Positions 50,821 through 59,659 of a stretch of DNA of 64,000 bases are shown one piece after another. The notes beneath the pieces are model-generated. The model was not told the origin of the DNA. It saw only the letters and a program-made list of their open reading frames with translations, and did no database searches. The position numbers and the translations under genes were made by a program. Positions within the stretch are counted from its first letter, which is position 1, and the number at the start of each line of letters is the position of its first letter. This DNA comes from Candidatus Sulfotelmatobacter kueseliae (GTDB lineage: Bacteria; Acidobacteriota; Terriglobia; Terriglobales; Acidobacteriaceae): NCBI GenBank assembly GCA_900290255.1, contig OMOD01000002.1, positions 17,387-81,386 on the forward strand, given 5' to 3'.

Positions 50821-53538
50821 ATGGGGCTTACGTCTGGGACCAAACTAGGGCCTTACGAAATTCAATCGCCGCTGGGCGCGGGCGGCATGGGCGAGGTGTA
50901 TCGCGCGCGCGACACGCGCCTCGACCGCGCGGTTGCGATCAAGATTTTGCCGGCGCATCTGTCTTCCAATCCGGAAGCAAAGCAGCGTTTCGAGCGCGAG
51001 GCCCGTGCCATCTCGTCGCTGAATCATCCCAACATCTGCACGCTGTATGACATAGGCCACCAGGACGGAACCGATTTTCTGGTCATGGAGTTTCTGGAGG
51101 GCGAGACGCTGGCGGATCGGCTGGCGAAGGGTGCCATGCCTCCGGAGCTGGTGTCGAAATACGGAGTAGAAATTTGCGAAGGACTGGAGAAGGCGCACAA
51201 GACAGGAGTCATCCACCGCGACCTGAAGCCGGGCAACGTCATGCTGACCAAAACGGCGGCGAAACTTATGGACTTCGGTCTGGCGAAGGCGGTAACGGGC
51301 CCGCCGCCGTCGTCGGGATTGACCGCAACCTTGGACGGAGCCTGGGGGAGTGGAGCGGGCGAGGGCGCACGAGCCTCACAGAATCCGCTGACCGCGCGGG
51401 GCACAATCGTGGGCACGTTTCAGTACATGTCTCCGGAACAAGTCGAAGGGAAGGAAGCGGACGCGCGATCGGACATTTTTGCGCTGGGCGCGGTGCTGTA
51501 CGAAATGGCGACGGGGAAACGGGCGTTCGAAGGAAAGACGACGGCGAGTGTGATTGCGGCGGTGCTGGAGCGAGATCCGGCGCCGATCAGCGCGATACGG
51601 CCAATGTCGCCACCGGCGCTGGACCGCGTGGTGAAAACCTGTCTGGCCAAGGATCCCGACGAGCGCTTCCAGACGGTGCACGATGTGAAGCTGCAGTTGA
51701 AGTGGATTGCGGAAGGAGGATCGCAGAGCGGAGTTCCGGCGCCGGTGGCAGCAAGGCGGAAGAACCGTGAGCGGGCCCTGGCGGCAGCTGCGCTCGTGTT
51801 TGCAGTTGCGGCTCTGGTTTTCGGCTTTGCCTACTTCCACCATCCGGTGAGCGAGGCGCCTTCGGTGCGCTCCAGTATCCTGCCTCCGGAAAACACATCG
51901 TTCGCGGCTGGCGTCGCCGCCTCGGGCTATGCGTTCTCTCCAGATGGCACGCACCTAGTGTTTTCAGCCCAATCGGTTGAGGGCAAGAGCGGACTTTGGA
52001 TGCGCCCCCTGAATTCTCTCTCAGCACAGGAACTGAGTGGTACCGAAAACGGTGCTCTCCCCTTCTGGTCCCCAGACGGCCAGTGGGTTGGTTTTTTTGC
52101 CGACGGGAAACTGAAGAAGGTACCCGCTGCTGGCGGGTCGGCGCAGGTGATCTGTGACGCGCCGGTGGGCCGGGGCGGCACTTGGAATGCCCAGGGCGTA
52201 ATCGTGTTTGCGCCTACGATTGGCGGCCCTCTGTTTCGGGTTTCGGCGAACGGGGGAGTTCCCACGCCCGTGACCCAACTGGACGCTTCGGCTGGCGATA
52301 CCACGAATCGCTGGCCTGATTTTCTACCCGACGGAGTGCATTTCCTGTATGTGGGCCGGCAAGTTTCACCCAACCAGCCGTCGGCGGTTTACGTGGGTTC
52401 GCTGGATTCCTTTGCGCACAGGAAGATACTCGATGTTTTCAGCGAGGCGCAGTATGCCGCGCCAGGGTATCTGGTGTTTGGGCGGAATACCGCATTGTTT
52501 GCCCAGCGGTTTGATGTAAGCAGCTTGAGTGTGGTGGGGGAAGCGGAACCCATCGCGGGAGACGTGAATGTACAGATCAATATGCTGCGCACGGGCTTCG
52601 CCGTGTCCCAAGCGGGCCAGCTTCTCTATTCCAGTACCGGCGGCGCCTCGGATATCGAGCTGATCGTGACCGACCGTTCCGGCAAGGAGCTTTCGGCTAT
52701 GGAGGCTGCGGAAAAATCTAATAACCTCCGGCTTTCTCCGGATGGAGGAAAGTTGGCGGTTTCAGAAACCGACGCGCTCAATGCCGGAGGTGCGATCTGG
52801 ATCTACGATCTGCGCAGTAAAGTCCGCTCCCGCTTTACTTTTGGCGCTGGGCTGGCTAGCAGTCCCACCTGGTCTCCGGACGGTTCCCAAGTCGCCCTGG
52901 GATCCACTCGCGGCGGCGCATTCAACGTGTACGTCAAGCCCATCACCGGCGCCGCCGAAGAAAAGGCGCTGCACCCAAGTCCCGAGGACGAGCGCCCGCA
53001 GTCGTGGTCCGCCGACGGGCGGTTTCTGGTGATGGACAGCCGCCCTCGGTCCCGGCAAAGCACTCCAGAAATCGCCGTACTTCCGCTGGCTGGAGATGGC
53101 AAACCTTTTTCGTACCTGAACGCGCCCTACGCGAACTCCGGTGGACAACTTTCCCCTGACGGACGCTGGCTGGCTTATGTTTCCTACGAGTCCGGCCGGC
53201 CCGAGGTTTACGTGACTGCCTTCCCCCAGGCCAAAGGGAAGTGGCAGGTCTCCTCCACGGGGGCGAATACGCCGCGCTGGCGGCACGACGGGCGCGAACT
53301 CTTCTTCTGCCAGACGGATGGGATCCTGATGTCGGCGGAGGTCACGGCGGAGAAGGATTCCTTCGCGGTTGGGTCCGTCAAGGCGCTTTCGGAGAGGCGC
53401 ATATTCCAAACCTTCTACTCCGCGACCTACGACGTTTTCCCCGACGGCCAGCGTTTCATTATGGCCGCCATCAAGCCGGAAGCCATCCACGCGCCGCTGA
53501 CGCTGGTCACGAATTGGCAGGCGGAGCTGAAGAAATGA
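50821..53538 (+). CDS. Ser/Thr protein kinase with TolB-like propeller
   Basis: A 905-aa membrane protein kinase. The kinase domain (~10-275) has LGAGGMGEVYRARD, Lys41 (VAIKIL), HRDLKPGNV with Asp134, and DFG at 151-153; all catalytic residues are present. A TM helix (~317-340, LAAAALVFAVAALVFGFAYF) follows, then an extracytoplasmic PD40/TolB-type propeller (SPDGTHLVFSA, SPDGSQVALGS, SPDGRWLAYVSYESGRPEVYV). Such acidobacterial kinases are thought to sense external signals; the target is unknown. Its TGA overlaps the ATG of the next, collapsed, paralogue. Confidence 0.93.
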   Translation: MGLTSGTKLGPYEIQSPLGAGGMGEVYRARDTRLDRAVAIKILPAHLSSNPEAKQRFEREARAISSLNHPNICTLYDIGHQDGTDFLVMEFLEGETLADRLAKGAMPPELVSKYGVEICEGLEKAHKTGVIHRDLKPGNVMLTKTAAKLMDFGLAKAVTGPPPSSGLTATLDGAWGSGAGEGARASQNPLTARGTIVGTFQYMSPEQVEGKEADARSDIFALGAVLYEMATGKRAFEGKTTASVIAAVLERDPAPISAIRPMSPPALDRVVKTCLAKDPDERFQTVHDVKLQLKWIAEGGSQSGVPAPVAARRKNRERALAAAALVFAVAALVFGFAYFHHPVSEAPSVRSSILPPENTSFAAGVAASGYAFSPDGTHLVFSAQSVEGKSGLWMRPLNSLSAQELSGTENGALPFWSPDGQWVGFFADGKLKKVPAAGGSAQVICDAPVGRGGTWNAQGVIVFAPTIGGPLFRVSANGGVPTPVTQLDASAGDTTNRWPDFLPDGVHFLYVGRQVSPNQPSAVYVGSLDSFAHRKILDVFSEAQYAAPGYLVFGRNTALFAQRFDVSSLSVVGEAEPIAGDVNVQINMLRTGFAVSQAGQLLYSSTGGASDIELIVTDRSGKELSAMEAAEKSNNLRLSPDGGKLAVSETDALNAGGAIWIYDLRSKVRSRFTFGAGLASSPTWSPDGSQVALGSTRGGAFNVYVKPITGAAEEKALHPSPEDERPQSWSADGRFLVMDSRPRSRQSTPEIAVLPLAGDGKPFSYLNAPYANSGGQLSPDGRWLAYVSYESGRPEVYVTAFPQAKGKWQVSSTGANTPRWRHDGRELFFCQTDGILMSAEVTAEKDSFAVGSVKALSERRIFQTFYSATYDVFPDGQRFIMAAIKPEAIHAPLTLVTNWQAELKK

Positions 53539-53923
53539 CGCTGGCAAGCGGCACGAAACTAGGTCCGTACGAAATTCAATCGCCGCTGGGCGCGGGCGGC
53601 GTGGGCGAGGTGTATCGCGCGCGCGACACGCGGCTGGACCGCGCGGTTGCGATCAAAACTCTGCCCGCGCATCTTTCCGAGAATCCTGAGTTCCGGCAGC
53701 GCTTCGAACGCGAAGCGCGCACAGTTTCTTCGCTGAATCATCCGCACATCTGCCAGCTGTTTGACGTCGGCCAGCAGGACGGAACCGATTTCCTGGTCAC
53801 TTGTTTTCTCCTGACGGCCGGTCGCTCGCTTACTTCTCCTACGAAAGCGGCCGGCCCGAAGTCTACGTGATACCCTTTCTCTCGGACGGAGCGAAGTATC
53901 AGGTCTCCACCACGGGAGGAGAC
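53535..53923 (+). pseudogene. Collapsed second kinase-propeller gene
   Basis: The first 89 codons (from ATG 53535, ATGA overlap) are a near copy of the upstream kinase N-terminus (GTKLGPYEIQSPLGAGGVGE). At about 53799-53806 the reading jumps to the C-terminal propeller sequence (FSPDGRSLAYFSYESGRPEV), now in another frame. About 690 codons, including HRD, DFG and the TM helix, are missing. Read literally the product stops at 53870. It is a deletion remnant of a tandem paralogue. Confidence 0.85.
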
Positions 53924-53953
53924 TTGACTTTATTATGTCTACATATGTAGACT
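53924..53953 (+). promoter_or_regulatory. padR promoter with 16-bp palindromic operator
   Basis: TTGACT (53924-53929) lies 18 bp before TAGACT (53948-53953). The perfect palindrome GTCTACAT-ATGTAGAC (53937-53952) fills the spacer and overlaps the -10. PadR-family sites are typically ATGT-type dyads. The GTG start at 53960 lies so close that the mRNA may be leaderless. Confidence 0.65.
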
Positions 53954-53959
53954 AAGGGG

Positions 53960-54268
53960 GTGAGGCCGGTTCGCACATCCCCGCAGACCCGATTGCTGCT
54001 AGCGTCCTTACTTGCCGGTCCTGCCGAGTGGCGCTACGGCTACGACCTGTCTCGCGAGACCGGGCTGAAGTCGGGAACGCTGTATCCCATTCTCATGCGG
54101 CTGGCCGAGAAATCGCTGCTGGAGACGCGGTGGGAAGAAACGGCCGGGGCGGGCCGTCCGCCTCGCCACATGTATCGCTTGACCGGCCTGGGCCAGCGCT
54201 GGGCTCGCGAAGAGGCGCATCGCACCCACTCCAGCCGCGCTCTGAATCCAGCCTTCGGAGATCGCTGA
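53960..54268 (+). CDS. PadR family transcriptional regulator
   Basis: A 102-aa PadR-type winged-helix regulator: TRLLLASLLAGPAEWRYGYDLSRETGLKSGTLYPILMRL, the classic recognition region, then LLETRWEETAGAGRPPRHMYRLTGLGQRWA, the wing and C-terminal helix start. GTG 53960 is the only start in the promoter context. It overlaps the next gene by 1 nt (TGATG) and probably represses its own operon through the palindrome. Confidence 0.88.
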   Translation: MRPVRTSPQTRLLLASLLAGPAEWRYGYDLSRETGLKSGTLYPILMRLAEKSLLETRWEETAGAGRPPRHMYRLTGLGQRWAREEAHRTHSSRALNPAFGDR

Positions 54269-55935
54269 TGGCCGACACTGCGGCAAGCCGGATCATGCAG
54301 AGCATTCTGACCCGCGCGATTCGACTGTATCCTCCCGAGAAACGCGCCTGGGGCGAGGCCATCCTGGCGGAGTCCAACTCCGTGACCGAGCCCAGCGCGG
54401 CGCTCTCCTGGACAGTGGGAGGACTCATGGTTGCATTTCGAGCATTCTTCTCGCGTCTATTCCGCCGCCCGGCGGCGAAAAGCGAACCGGCGCTCACCGG
54501 GCCAGCGCAGATTCCTCCACCGTTGCCGTGGAAGCTTGTCCTGGTGTGTCTGGTGATTTCGGGAGCGCTGCTGTTTGTCCCGGACCTGCGTCAGGGTCTG
54601 AGCGTCATATTCTCCAGCTGGCGGGATGAATTGAAGCCAACGGATGAAACTGCCCTGTGGGAGAAGATCGGCCGCGACGCCGAGAGCAAAGGCGACGCTG
54701 CAGCCATGGCGGTCGCCGCCATGCGGCTGCCCGATCCCGAGGGTAACCGGTTTGACGAGGCGGTGCGCCTGGCTGAGCACGCTGTCGCCAAAGATCCAAG
54801 CCTTACCTGGACCTACTACTTTCTCGCGTTGCGCCGGGTTGATTCGAGGTTCCAAGGATCGCCGCATCCAGAGATCACGCAGCGCCTGCAAAACTGGGAT
54901 CCACGGAACGCAATAGGTTACCTGGCCCAAGCCGATAAGATTGCTCAGACCCATGAGCACGATCCGCAGTGGCGCGGCCGGGGTTCCAAGGAAGAGAAGA
55001 TCTCCCATATTCGCGGGCGCGATCCCCGATGGCTTGAGCTGATGGGTCGGGCGTTCGCGGCGCCTGTCTACGACACTTACTTCGCCCGGCGCCTGGACCT
55101 TGACCTTCAGGTTATGCAACGGCTGGGTGTGATTGATCCGCAGTTCGCCACCAGAGCCTATTTTTCTGCCGACGTGCTTCCCTCAATCTTGAATTGGCGT
55201 GAGTATGCTGACCTGCGCCTTGCCCAAGGCGAGGAGGCCGAGCGTGCCGGCAAGTGGGAAGACGCCGCCGGCGAGTATTGGGCCGTCGCCCAGTTCGGCC
55301 AGCGTGTGTGCCTGGGTCATAAAGCGGACACCGACGTCGAACTCGTCATTGCCCGGGACCTGCAGGAAAGGTCCTTCAAGCACCTGCAGCCGGTTTTGCT
55401 GAAGTTGGGACGCGCGCAGGAGGCCCAAGGCGTCGCTTACGCCGCGCAATTGCAGCATGCGGAAAACGAGGAAACGGCCACGCACGACAACTCAGAGGAG
55501 CGACGGCTTCTGACATTTTCCCTGGCAAGCGGCCTCCTCGTACACTTCTGCGCGATCCTGTCAGCCGCTTCCCTCCTCCTGATAGCGGTTGCTCTGTTGA
55601 CTTTTGCAGTGAAGCGCGCGCCTTCGAAATTTGTCCGGTTCGGCCTGACCTACGCACCGCTCGTGCTGGTTCTGAGTTGCACTGGCCTGCTGTGCGCTTA
55701 CCATCCATACGCCGCATACTACAAGTCTTATCTGGCCAACCCGTCGGCACAGGATCACGAGTCAATTCTGAATGTCCTGCTGGTGAGCGGTGTTCCGCGG
55801 TACGTCCACAGCGAGATATCCGCAGACAGTCACGTCTACTTCTGGTGGGCCATTATCGCCACCGGCAGCGCAATTGCCGTTTTGCTGGGGTCAAGAGCGG
55901 TGTGGAAGACGCGGCGGCGATCGCACGCGCACTAA
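54268..55935 (+). CDS. Membrane protein of unknown function, PadR-coupled
   Basis: A 555-aa protein. The N-terminus (RAIRLYPPEKRAWGEAILAE) resembles the short domain found next to PadR regulators in Acidobacteriota. TM segments are LVLVCLVISGALLFVPDL (~95), LVHFCAILSAASLLLIAVALL (~425), YAPLVLVLSCTGLLCAY and YFWWAIIATGSAIAVLLGS. The long central part (WEKIGRDAESKGDAAAMAVA, AVAKDPSLTWTYYFLALRRV) is TPR-like. It is coupled to padR (1-nt overlap). Function unknown. Confidence 0.7.
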   Translation: MADTAASRIMQSILTRAIRLYPPEKRAWGEAILAESNSVTEPSAALSWTVGGLMVAFRAFFSRLFRRPAAKSEPALTGPAQIPPPLPWKLVLVCLVISGALLFVPDLRQGLSVIFSSWRDELKPTDETALWEKIGRDAESKGDAAAMAVAAMRLPDPEGNRFDEAVRLAEHAVAKDPSLTWTYYFLALRRVDSRFQGSPHPEITQRLQNWDPRNAIGYLAQADKIAQTHEHDPQWRGRGSKEEKISHIRGRDPRWLELMGRAFAAPVYDTYFARRLDLDLQVMQRLGVIDPQFATRAYFSADVLPSILNWREYADLRLAQGEEAERAGKWEDAAGEYWAVAQFGQRVCLGHKADTDVELVIARDLQERSFKHLQPVLLKLGRAQEAQGVAYAAQLQHAENEETATHDNSEERRLLTFSLASGLLVHFCAILSAASLLLIAVALLTFAVKRAPSKFVRFGLTYAPLVLVLSCTGLLCAYHPYAAYYKSYLANPSAQDHESILNVLLVSGVPRYVHSEISADSHVYFWWAIIATGSAIAVLLGSRAVWKTRRRSHAH

Positions 55936-56008
55936 GGCACCCAGGTTCCCGCCCCGCCCTCGTGCAACTGGTTTGCTCATCTCTCCCTCACAATGGGACA
56001 ATACATAT

Positions 56009-56836
56009 ATGCAAAAATCGCTGACCGCATTTGTGATTCGACTACTGGTGGCTGGGATGATGCTCGCCGGCTCCGCCTTGGCGCAACAGGCTCCGGCCAC
56101 AAACTCCCAACCAGCGTCTTCAGCCCAAACTCCTTCCACCCCATCTCCTTCCACTCAGGCCGGTGCTCCGGCCAAGACGCAGACCGGTACGGCAACGAAG
56201 AAGACGGCCTCCACGGCCGCGGCGCCAGTCGTGCTCAAGACACAACGCGACAAAGAAAGCTACGCCATGGGAATGGACCTGGGCACGGGACTGCGCAGAC
56301 AAGGTTTGACGCTCGATCCCGCCCTGGTGGCGCGGGGCATGAAAGACGCAGTCGCCGGAGGCAAGGCGCTGCTGACCGAAACCGAAGCGAAAGCCGCGCT
56401 CCAGCAGTTGCGGAACGATGTCAACCAGAATATGGTGGCGGCCAACCACAAGGAGGCCGAAGCCTTTCTTGCGGCCAACAAGACCAAGGAAGGCGTGGTC
56501 ACGCTGCCCAGCGGGCTGCAGTACAAGATCCTGACGCAAGGCAACGGACCGAAGCCCGCAGCCAGCGACACGGTGACGGTCAGCTATCGCGGGGCGTTCG
56601 TCAACGGCACAGAGTTCGACAATTCCTACAAGCGCGGCCAGCCCGCGTCGTTTCCCGTAAGCGGTGTGATCAAGGGCTGGACGGAGGCGCTGCAACTGAT
56701 GCCCGTGGGATCGAAGTGGCAGCTGTTTATTCCCGCTGATCTAGCCTATGGAGACAGTGGGCGGCCCGGCATTCCTCCGGGCTCCACGCTGGTCTTTGAA
56801 GTTGAGTTGCTGTCGATCGGGGAGCAGAAGAAGTAG
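56009..56836 (+). CDS. FKBP-type peptidyl-prolyl isomerase, secreted (Mip-like)
   Basis: A 275-aa periplasmic prolyl isomerase. The start at ATG 56009 gives a signal peptide (FVIRLLVAGMMLAGSALA). A Pro/Ser/Thr-rich linker follows, then a Mip-type N-domain (ESYAMGMDLGTGLRRQGLTL) and the FKBP core (LPSGLQYKILTQGNGPKP, GTEFDNSY, GVIKGWTEALQLMPVGSKW, LAYGDSG, LVFEVELLSI). The catalytic-site residues (Tyr, Phe/Trp, Asp) are in place. A strong terminator follows. Confidence 0.9.
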   Translation: MQKSLTAFVIRLLVAGMMLAGSALAQQAPATNSQPASSAQTPSTPSPSTQAGAPAKTQTGTATKKTASTAAAPVVLKTQRDKESYAMGMDLGTGLRRQGLTLDPALVARGMKDAVAGGKALLTETEAKAALQQLRNDVNQNMVAANHKEAEAFLAANKTKEGVVTLPSGLQYKILTQGNGPKPAASDTVTVSYRGAFVNGTEFDNSYKRGQPASFPVSGVIKGWTEALQLMPVGSKWQLFIPADLAYGDSGRPGIPPGSTLVFEVELLSIGEQKK

Positions 56837-56866
56837 GCAGAGCTCCGAATGGAGTGCTTTCAACCG

Positions 56867-56893
56867 GCCGCCTGCGAGTGCAGGCGGCTTTTT
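56867..56893 (+). terminator. Rho-independent terminator after FKBP gene
   Basis: GCCGCCTGC, loop GAGT, GCAGGCGGC, then TTTTT: a perfect 9-bp GC stem. Confidence 0.9.
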
Positions 56894-56963
56894 CTCGCAA
56901 TTTTCCCGCGTCTAATGCGCTCCGCAGCGCTGCCGATAGGGAAGGTAGCGAGGAGGACGTTGC

Positions 56964-57386
56964 GTGAGAATTCTCTTAGTCGAGGACAGCCTGGCCATCC
57001 GGCGGGCGAACGAGTCGGCCCTGCTGAAAGCAGGGTACGAGGTGACCTGCGCCGAGGATGGAGAAACCGCGCTGCAAGTGGCGCAACAGCAAAAGCCGGA
57101 CTTGATTCTGCTGGATATGATTCTACCCAAGATGAGCGGGCCGGACGTACTGCGCCATCTGAAGAATGAGCCGGGAACGGCGGCGATTCCCGTCGTCGTG
57201 CTGAGCAGCCTCACGGAGAAAAACCGGCAGAAATTGATGGATGAAGGCGCCGAGGAGTATCTGGAGAAAAACACACTGATGCCGCTGCCCGGAATGAACC
57301 TGCTGCCCAAAATGCTGGAGAACATCATTTGCCGCATCAACCGCAGGCGCGGGATCGCGTTTACGGATGTTCCCATCCCCAAGTGA
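56964..57386 (+). CDS. CheY-like response regulator
   Basis: A 140-aa single receiver domain: acidic pocket VEDS near residue 8, phospho-acceptor Asp51 in LILLDMILPKMSG, VVVLSSLT and the Lys in EYLEKNT. There is no output domain, so it acts through protein contact. Start GTG 56964, with AGGAGG upstream. Its partner kinase is not in view; the short tail (RRRGIAFTDVPIPK) is atypical. Confidence 0.9.
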   Translation: MRILLVEDSLAIRRANESALLKAGYEVTCAEDGETALQVAQQQKPDLILLDMILPKMSGPDVLRHLKNEPGTAAIPVVVLSSLTEKNRQKLMDEGAEEYLEKNTLMPLPGMNLLPKMLENIICRINRRRGIAFTDVPIPK

Positions 57387-57448
57387 AGCGAGCCAACAGC
57401 TCGAGGTCCGGTCTGGTTCTCGAGGCTGCTGTATAATCGCGGCCAAAT

Positions 57449-58507
57449 GTGACTGCGATGCCGTCACTCCCCATGACAATATCGGCCCATGAACTTCTCT
57501 CAGGAGGCGAATTCCCTCGCCGGCTGGGTTGTCGCACTTTAACGCTCGGCCAAATCGCCAGCCGGCATGGGATGGTGCTCGAGGGCCAGGACGGAGAGAT
57601 TCAACGATTTACCACGTTGTCGGACTTGGCTGAGTCGGGCGGTATCGCCGTTACGTATCTCACCTCACCTCGATTTGCGGGCCTGCTGCGAAGCGGCGAC
57701 GACGTGGCCGTGGTAACGCGACCAGAACTCCGCCAGCATCTCAAGGCAGGCAACATCGGCTTGATCGCCAACGGGGATCCGCATGATGTTTTTTACACTG
57801 CCTTCGTGGGTGCCGTGCGAGGCGGAAACTTCGAGAAGCTGAAGCCGTTTGTCAGCCCCGCCGCGGAAATCCATCCCACGGCGGTGATCTCCGACAATGT
57901 CCATATTGAAGCTGGCGCCGTGATCGGTGCAGGTGCCGTAGTCCTGCCTAACTCCTACGTGGGGGTCGACGTGGTGATTAAGCCAAACGCCACCGTAGCT
58001 GGAGACGGCTTTGAGAATGCGATCATCCGCGGCCACCGCGCGATCGTTCCCCATGCGGGCGGCGCCTGGCTCAGCGAAGGAGCGCAAGTTGGTTCTGCGA
58101 CCTGCATCGACAAGGGACTGTTCGGCAATTTCTCCTTCGTCGGAGCACATACGACCATCGACAATCTGGTGCATTTTGCCCATTCAGTCCGGACCGGCAA
58201 GAACTGCTCGCTGGTTGCCTGCTCTGAGATTTCTGGGGCGGTGGTGTTGGGCGACGGTGTGTGGTTAGGACCGAACGTTTCGGTGAACCAAAGCCTGACC
58301 ATCGGTGATCACTGCTACGTCGGCACAGGCGCGGTAGTCACGCGCAACCTTCCGCCCCACTCGCTGGCCTATGGTTCCCCCGCCAAGGTTATGGCGCAAG
58401 TGTGCGTTTGCCGGGCCAAACTGCAATTCGAGAATGGGGTTGCCGCCTGCGATATATGCGGGAAAGGCTACAGGTTGAACGCTGAGGGCCAGGTTCAGCA
58501 TGCCTGA
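57449..58507 (+). CDS. LpxD-like left-handed beta-helix acyltransferase with zinc-ribbon tail
   Basis: A ~352-aa protein: N-terminal LpxD-like domain (residues ~1-120), then hexapeptide repeats of the left-handed beta helix (HPTAVISDNVHIEAGAVIGAG, LVHFAHSVRTGKNCSLVACS, GDGVWLGPNVSVNQSLTIGD), with the His of FAHSV as likely catalytic base. The C-terminal end carries CVCRAKLQF...CDICGKGY, a zinc knuckle not usual in LpxD. The start is uncertain (GTG 57449, ATG 57458 or 57473). It overlaps the deacetylase gene by 8 nt, so a surface-polysaccharide role is likely. Confidence 0.7.
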   Translation: MTAMPSLPMTISAHELLSGGEFPRRLGCRTLTLGQIASRHGMVLEGQDGEIQRFTTLSDLAESGGIAVTYLTSPRFAGLLRSGDDVAVVTRPELRQHLKAGNIGLIANGDPHDVFYTAFVGAVRGGNFEKLKPFVSPAAEIHPTAVISDNVHIEAGAVIGAGAVVLPNSYVGVDVVIKPNATVAGDGFENAIIRGHRAIVPHAGGAWLSEGAQVGSATCIDKGLFGNFSFVGAHTTIDNLVHFAHSVRTGKNCSLVACSEISGAVVLGDGVWLGPNVSVNQSLTIGDHCYVGTGAVVTRNLPPHSLAYGSPAKVMAQVCVCRAKLQFENGVAACDICGKGYRLNAEGQVQHA

Positions 58508-59312
58508 AATGAGCCGATTGTGGGGCCGGGTGGCGACTGAACCTGTGTTCGTTCTAACCGCCGATCAGGACTGGGCGCCGGAGTGGGCGATTGCGGCTCT
58601 TCTGGAAAGAGTTGGCAAGTGGGGTCAACCTTTACACATCTTCCGAACCAGCCCGTCAGCTCTGCTGGATGAAGCCGTGAAGAATGGAGCGATCGAACAA
58701 GGCTGGCATCCGAATTTCATGCCGGGCTCGACGCATGGGGCCACCGTTGACGAAGTCGTGCTTCACTGCCAGCGATTGTTTCCCGGAGCGCGGACGACAC
58801 GGGCGCATTGCTTCGCAGAGGATTCCTTCCGTATGCGGGCACTGGCTAGAGCAGGTATTGTTGCGGACTCGCAGAATCCGACTCCGTGTCAGGGGTACCT
58901 GTTGCCGATGATTCATGTTTCAGGGATTTTGCGGCTGCCCGTCTACTTCGAGGACGATTGCGCGTTTGACGCGCAAGACTCTTCGTTCAGGGTGAACGTG
59001 TTTCGGAAGTCTCTCTTCACTCCGGGGCTTAAGATCCTCAACTTCCATCCGACGTTTGTGGGGTGCAATACCCCGTCGCTGGCACACTACAATTCGGTGC
59101 GGGGCAAGGTGTTTGGCACCTCCGAACCGGGTGAAGGTGTGGTCTGGGAAGGGCACGGCACGGCTAACATGCTGGACGAGTTATTGGGCGAGATCCTCTC
59201 CGCGGGCCACAAGCTTCAGTCGCTGCATAGTGTCGTGGATGAATTGTGGAACTCGGTCGAACATACGCCCGGCCTGCTGCCCCGTGGCTCGCTGCCTCGT
59301 CTCGACCATTGA
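58500..59312 (+). CDS. Polysaccharide deacetylase-like protein (WbmS type)
   Basis: A 270-aa protein with a NodB-like fold of WbmS type: FVLTADQDWAPEWAIAALL (metal Asp), HPNFMPGSTHG (metal His pair), then TTRAHCFAEDSFR and ILNFHPTFVG. Metal-binding residues are present. It overlaps the LpxD-like gene, supporting joint action on an O-antigen or other surface polysaccharide. The substrate is unknown. Confidence 0.75.
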   Translation: MPEMSRLWGRVATEPVFVLTADQDWAPEWAIAALLERVGKWGQPLHIFRTSPSALLDEAVKNGAIEQGWHPNFMPGSTHGATVDEVVLHCQRLFPGARTTRAHCFAEDSFRMRALARAGIVADSQNPTPCQGYLLPMIHVSGILRLPVYFEDDCAFDAQDSSFRVNVFRKSLFTPGLKILNFHPTFVGCNTPSLAHYNSVRGKVFGTSEPGEGVVWEGHGTANMLDELLGEILSAGHKLQSLHSVVDELWNSVEHTPGLLPRGSLPRLDH

Positions 59313-59659
59313 TGGGGAAGGACCGGGCAGGCTTCTCGCGGCAAGGATGCCGCCCAGAATGACAGGCCGGGAAACAACTCCGCTCCGGACAAAACCCAGG
59401 GCGAATTCAGAGAAGTTGTATCCGCAATGCGGAGCTTCGCTCCGCCGGACAGCCGAGGGCGGCTGTCCCCACATAGGCACAGCAACTGCGGAATTGCTCT
59501 ACAGCCACTGAGAATTTTCTTAACCGCTCCAGGGTCAAAACAGGTTTCTCAACCTCGCGAGATTGCCCATAAAAGAGGCAATCCTCCTTTGCTCGAAGTG
59601 ACAAACTCCATGGAAACGACAGAGCTCAATCCGCCGGGAAACTGCGAGTCGCGGGGTCT
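59313..59659. other. Intergenic region with REP-like element
   Basis: This 347-bp gap between convergent genes has the REP-like unit at 59429-59475 (GCGGAGC-TTCG-CTCCGC, then GGACAGCCGAGGGCGGCTGTCC), as at 19727 and 32242. No gene is visible. Confidence 0.65.
59429..59475. repeat. REP-like element, third copy
   Basis: Same two-hairpin unit as at 19727-19773 and 32242-32288, ending CCCACAT. Confidence 0.8.
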
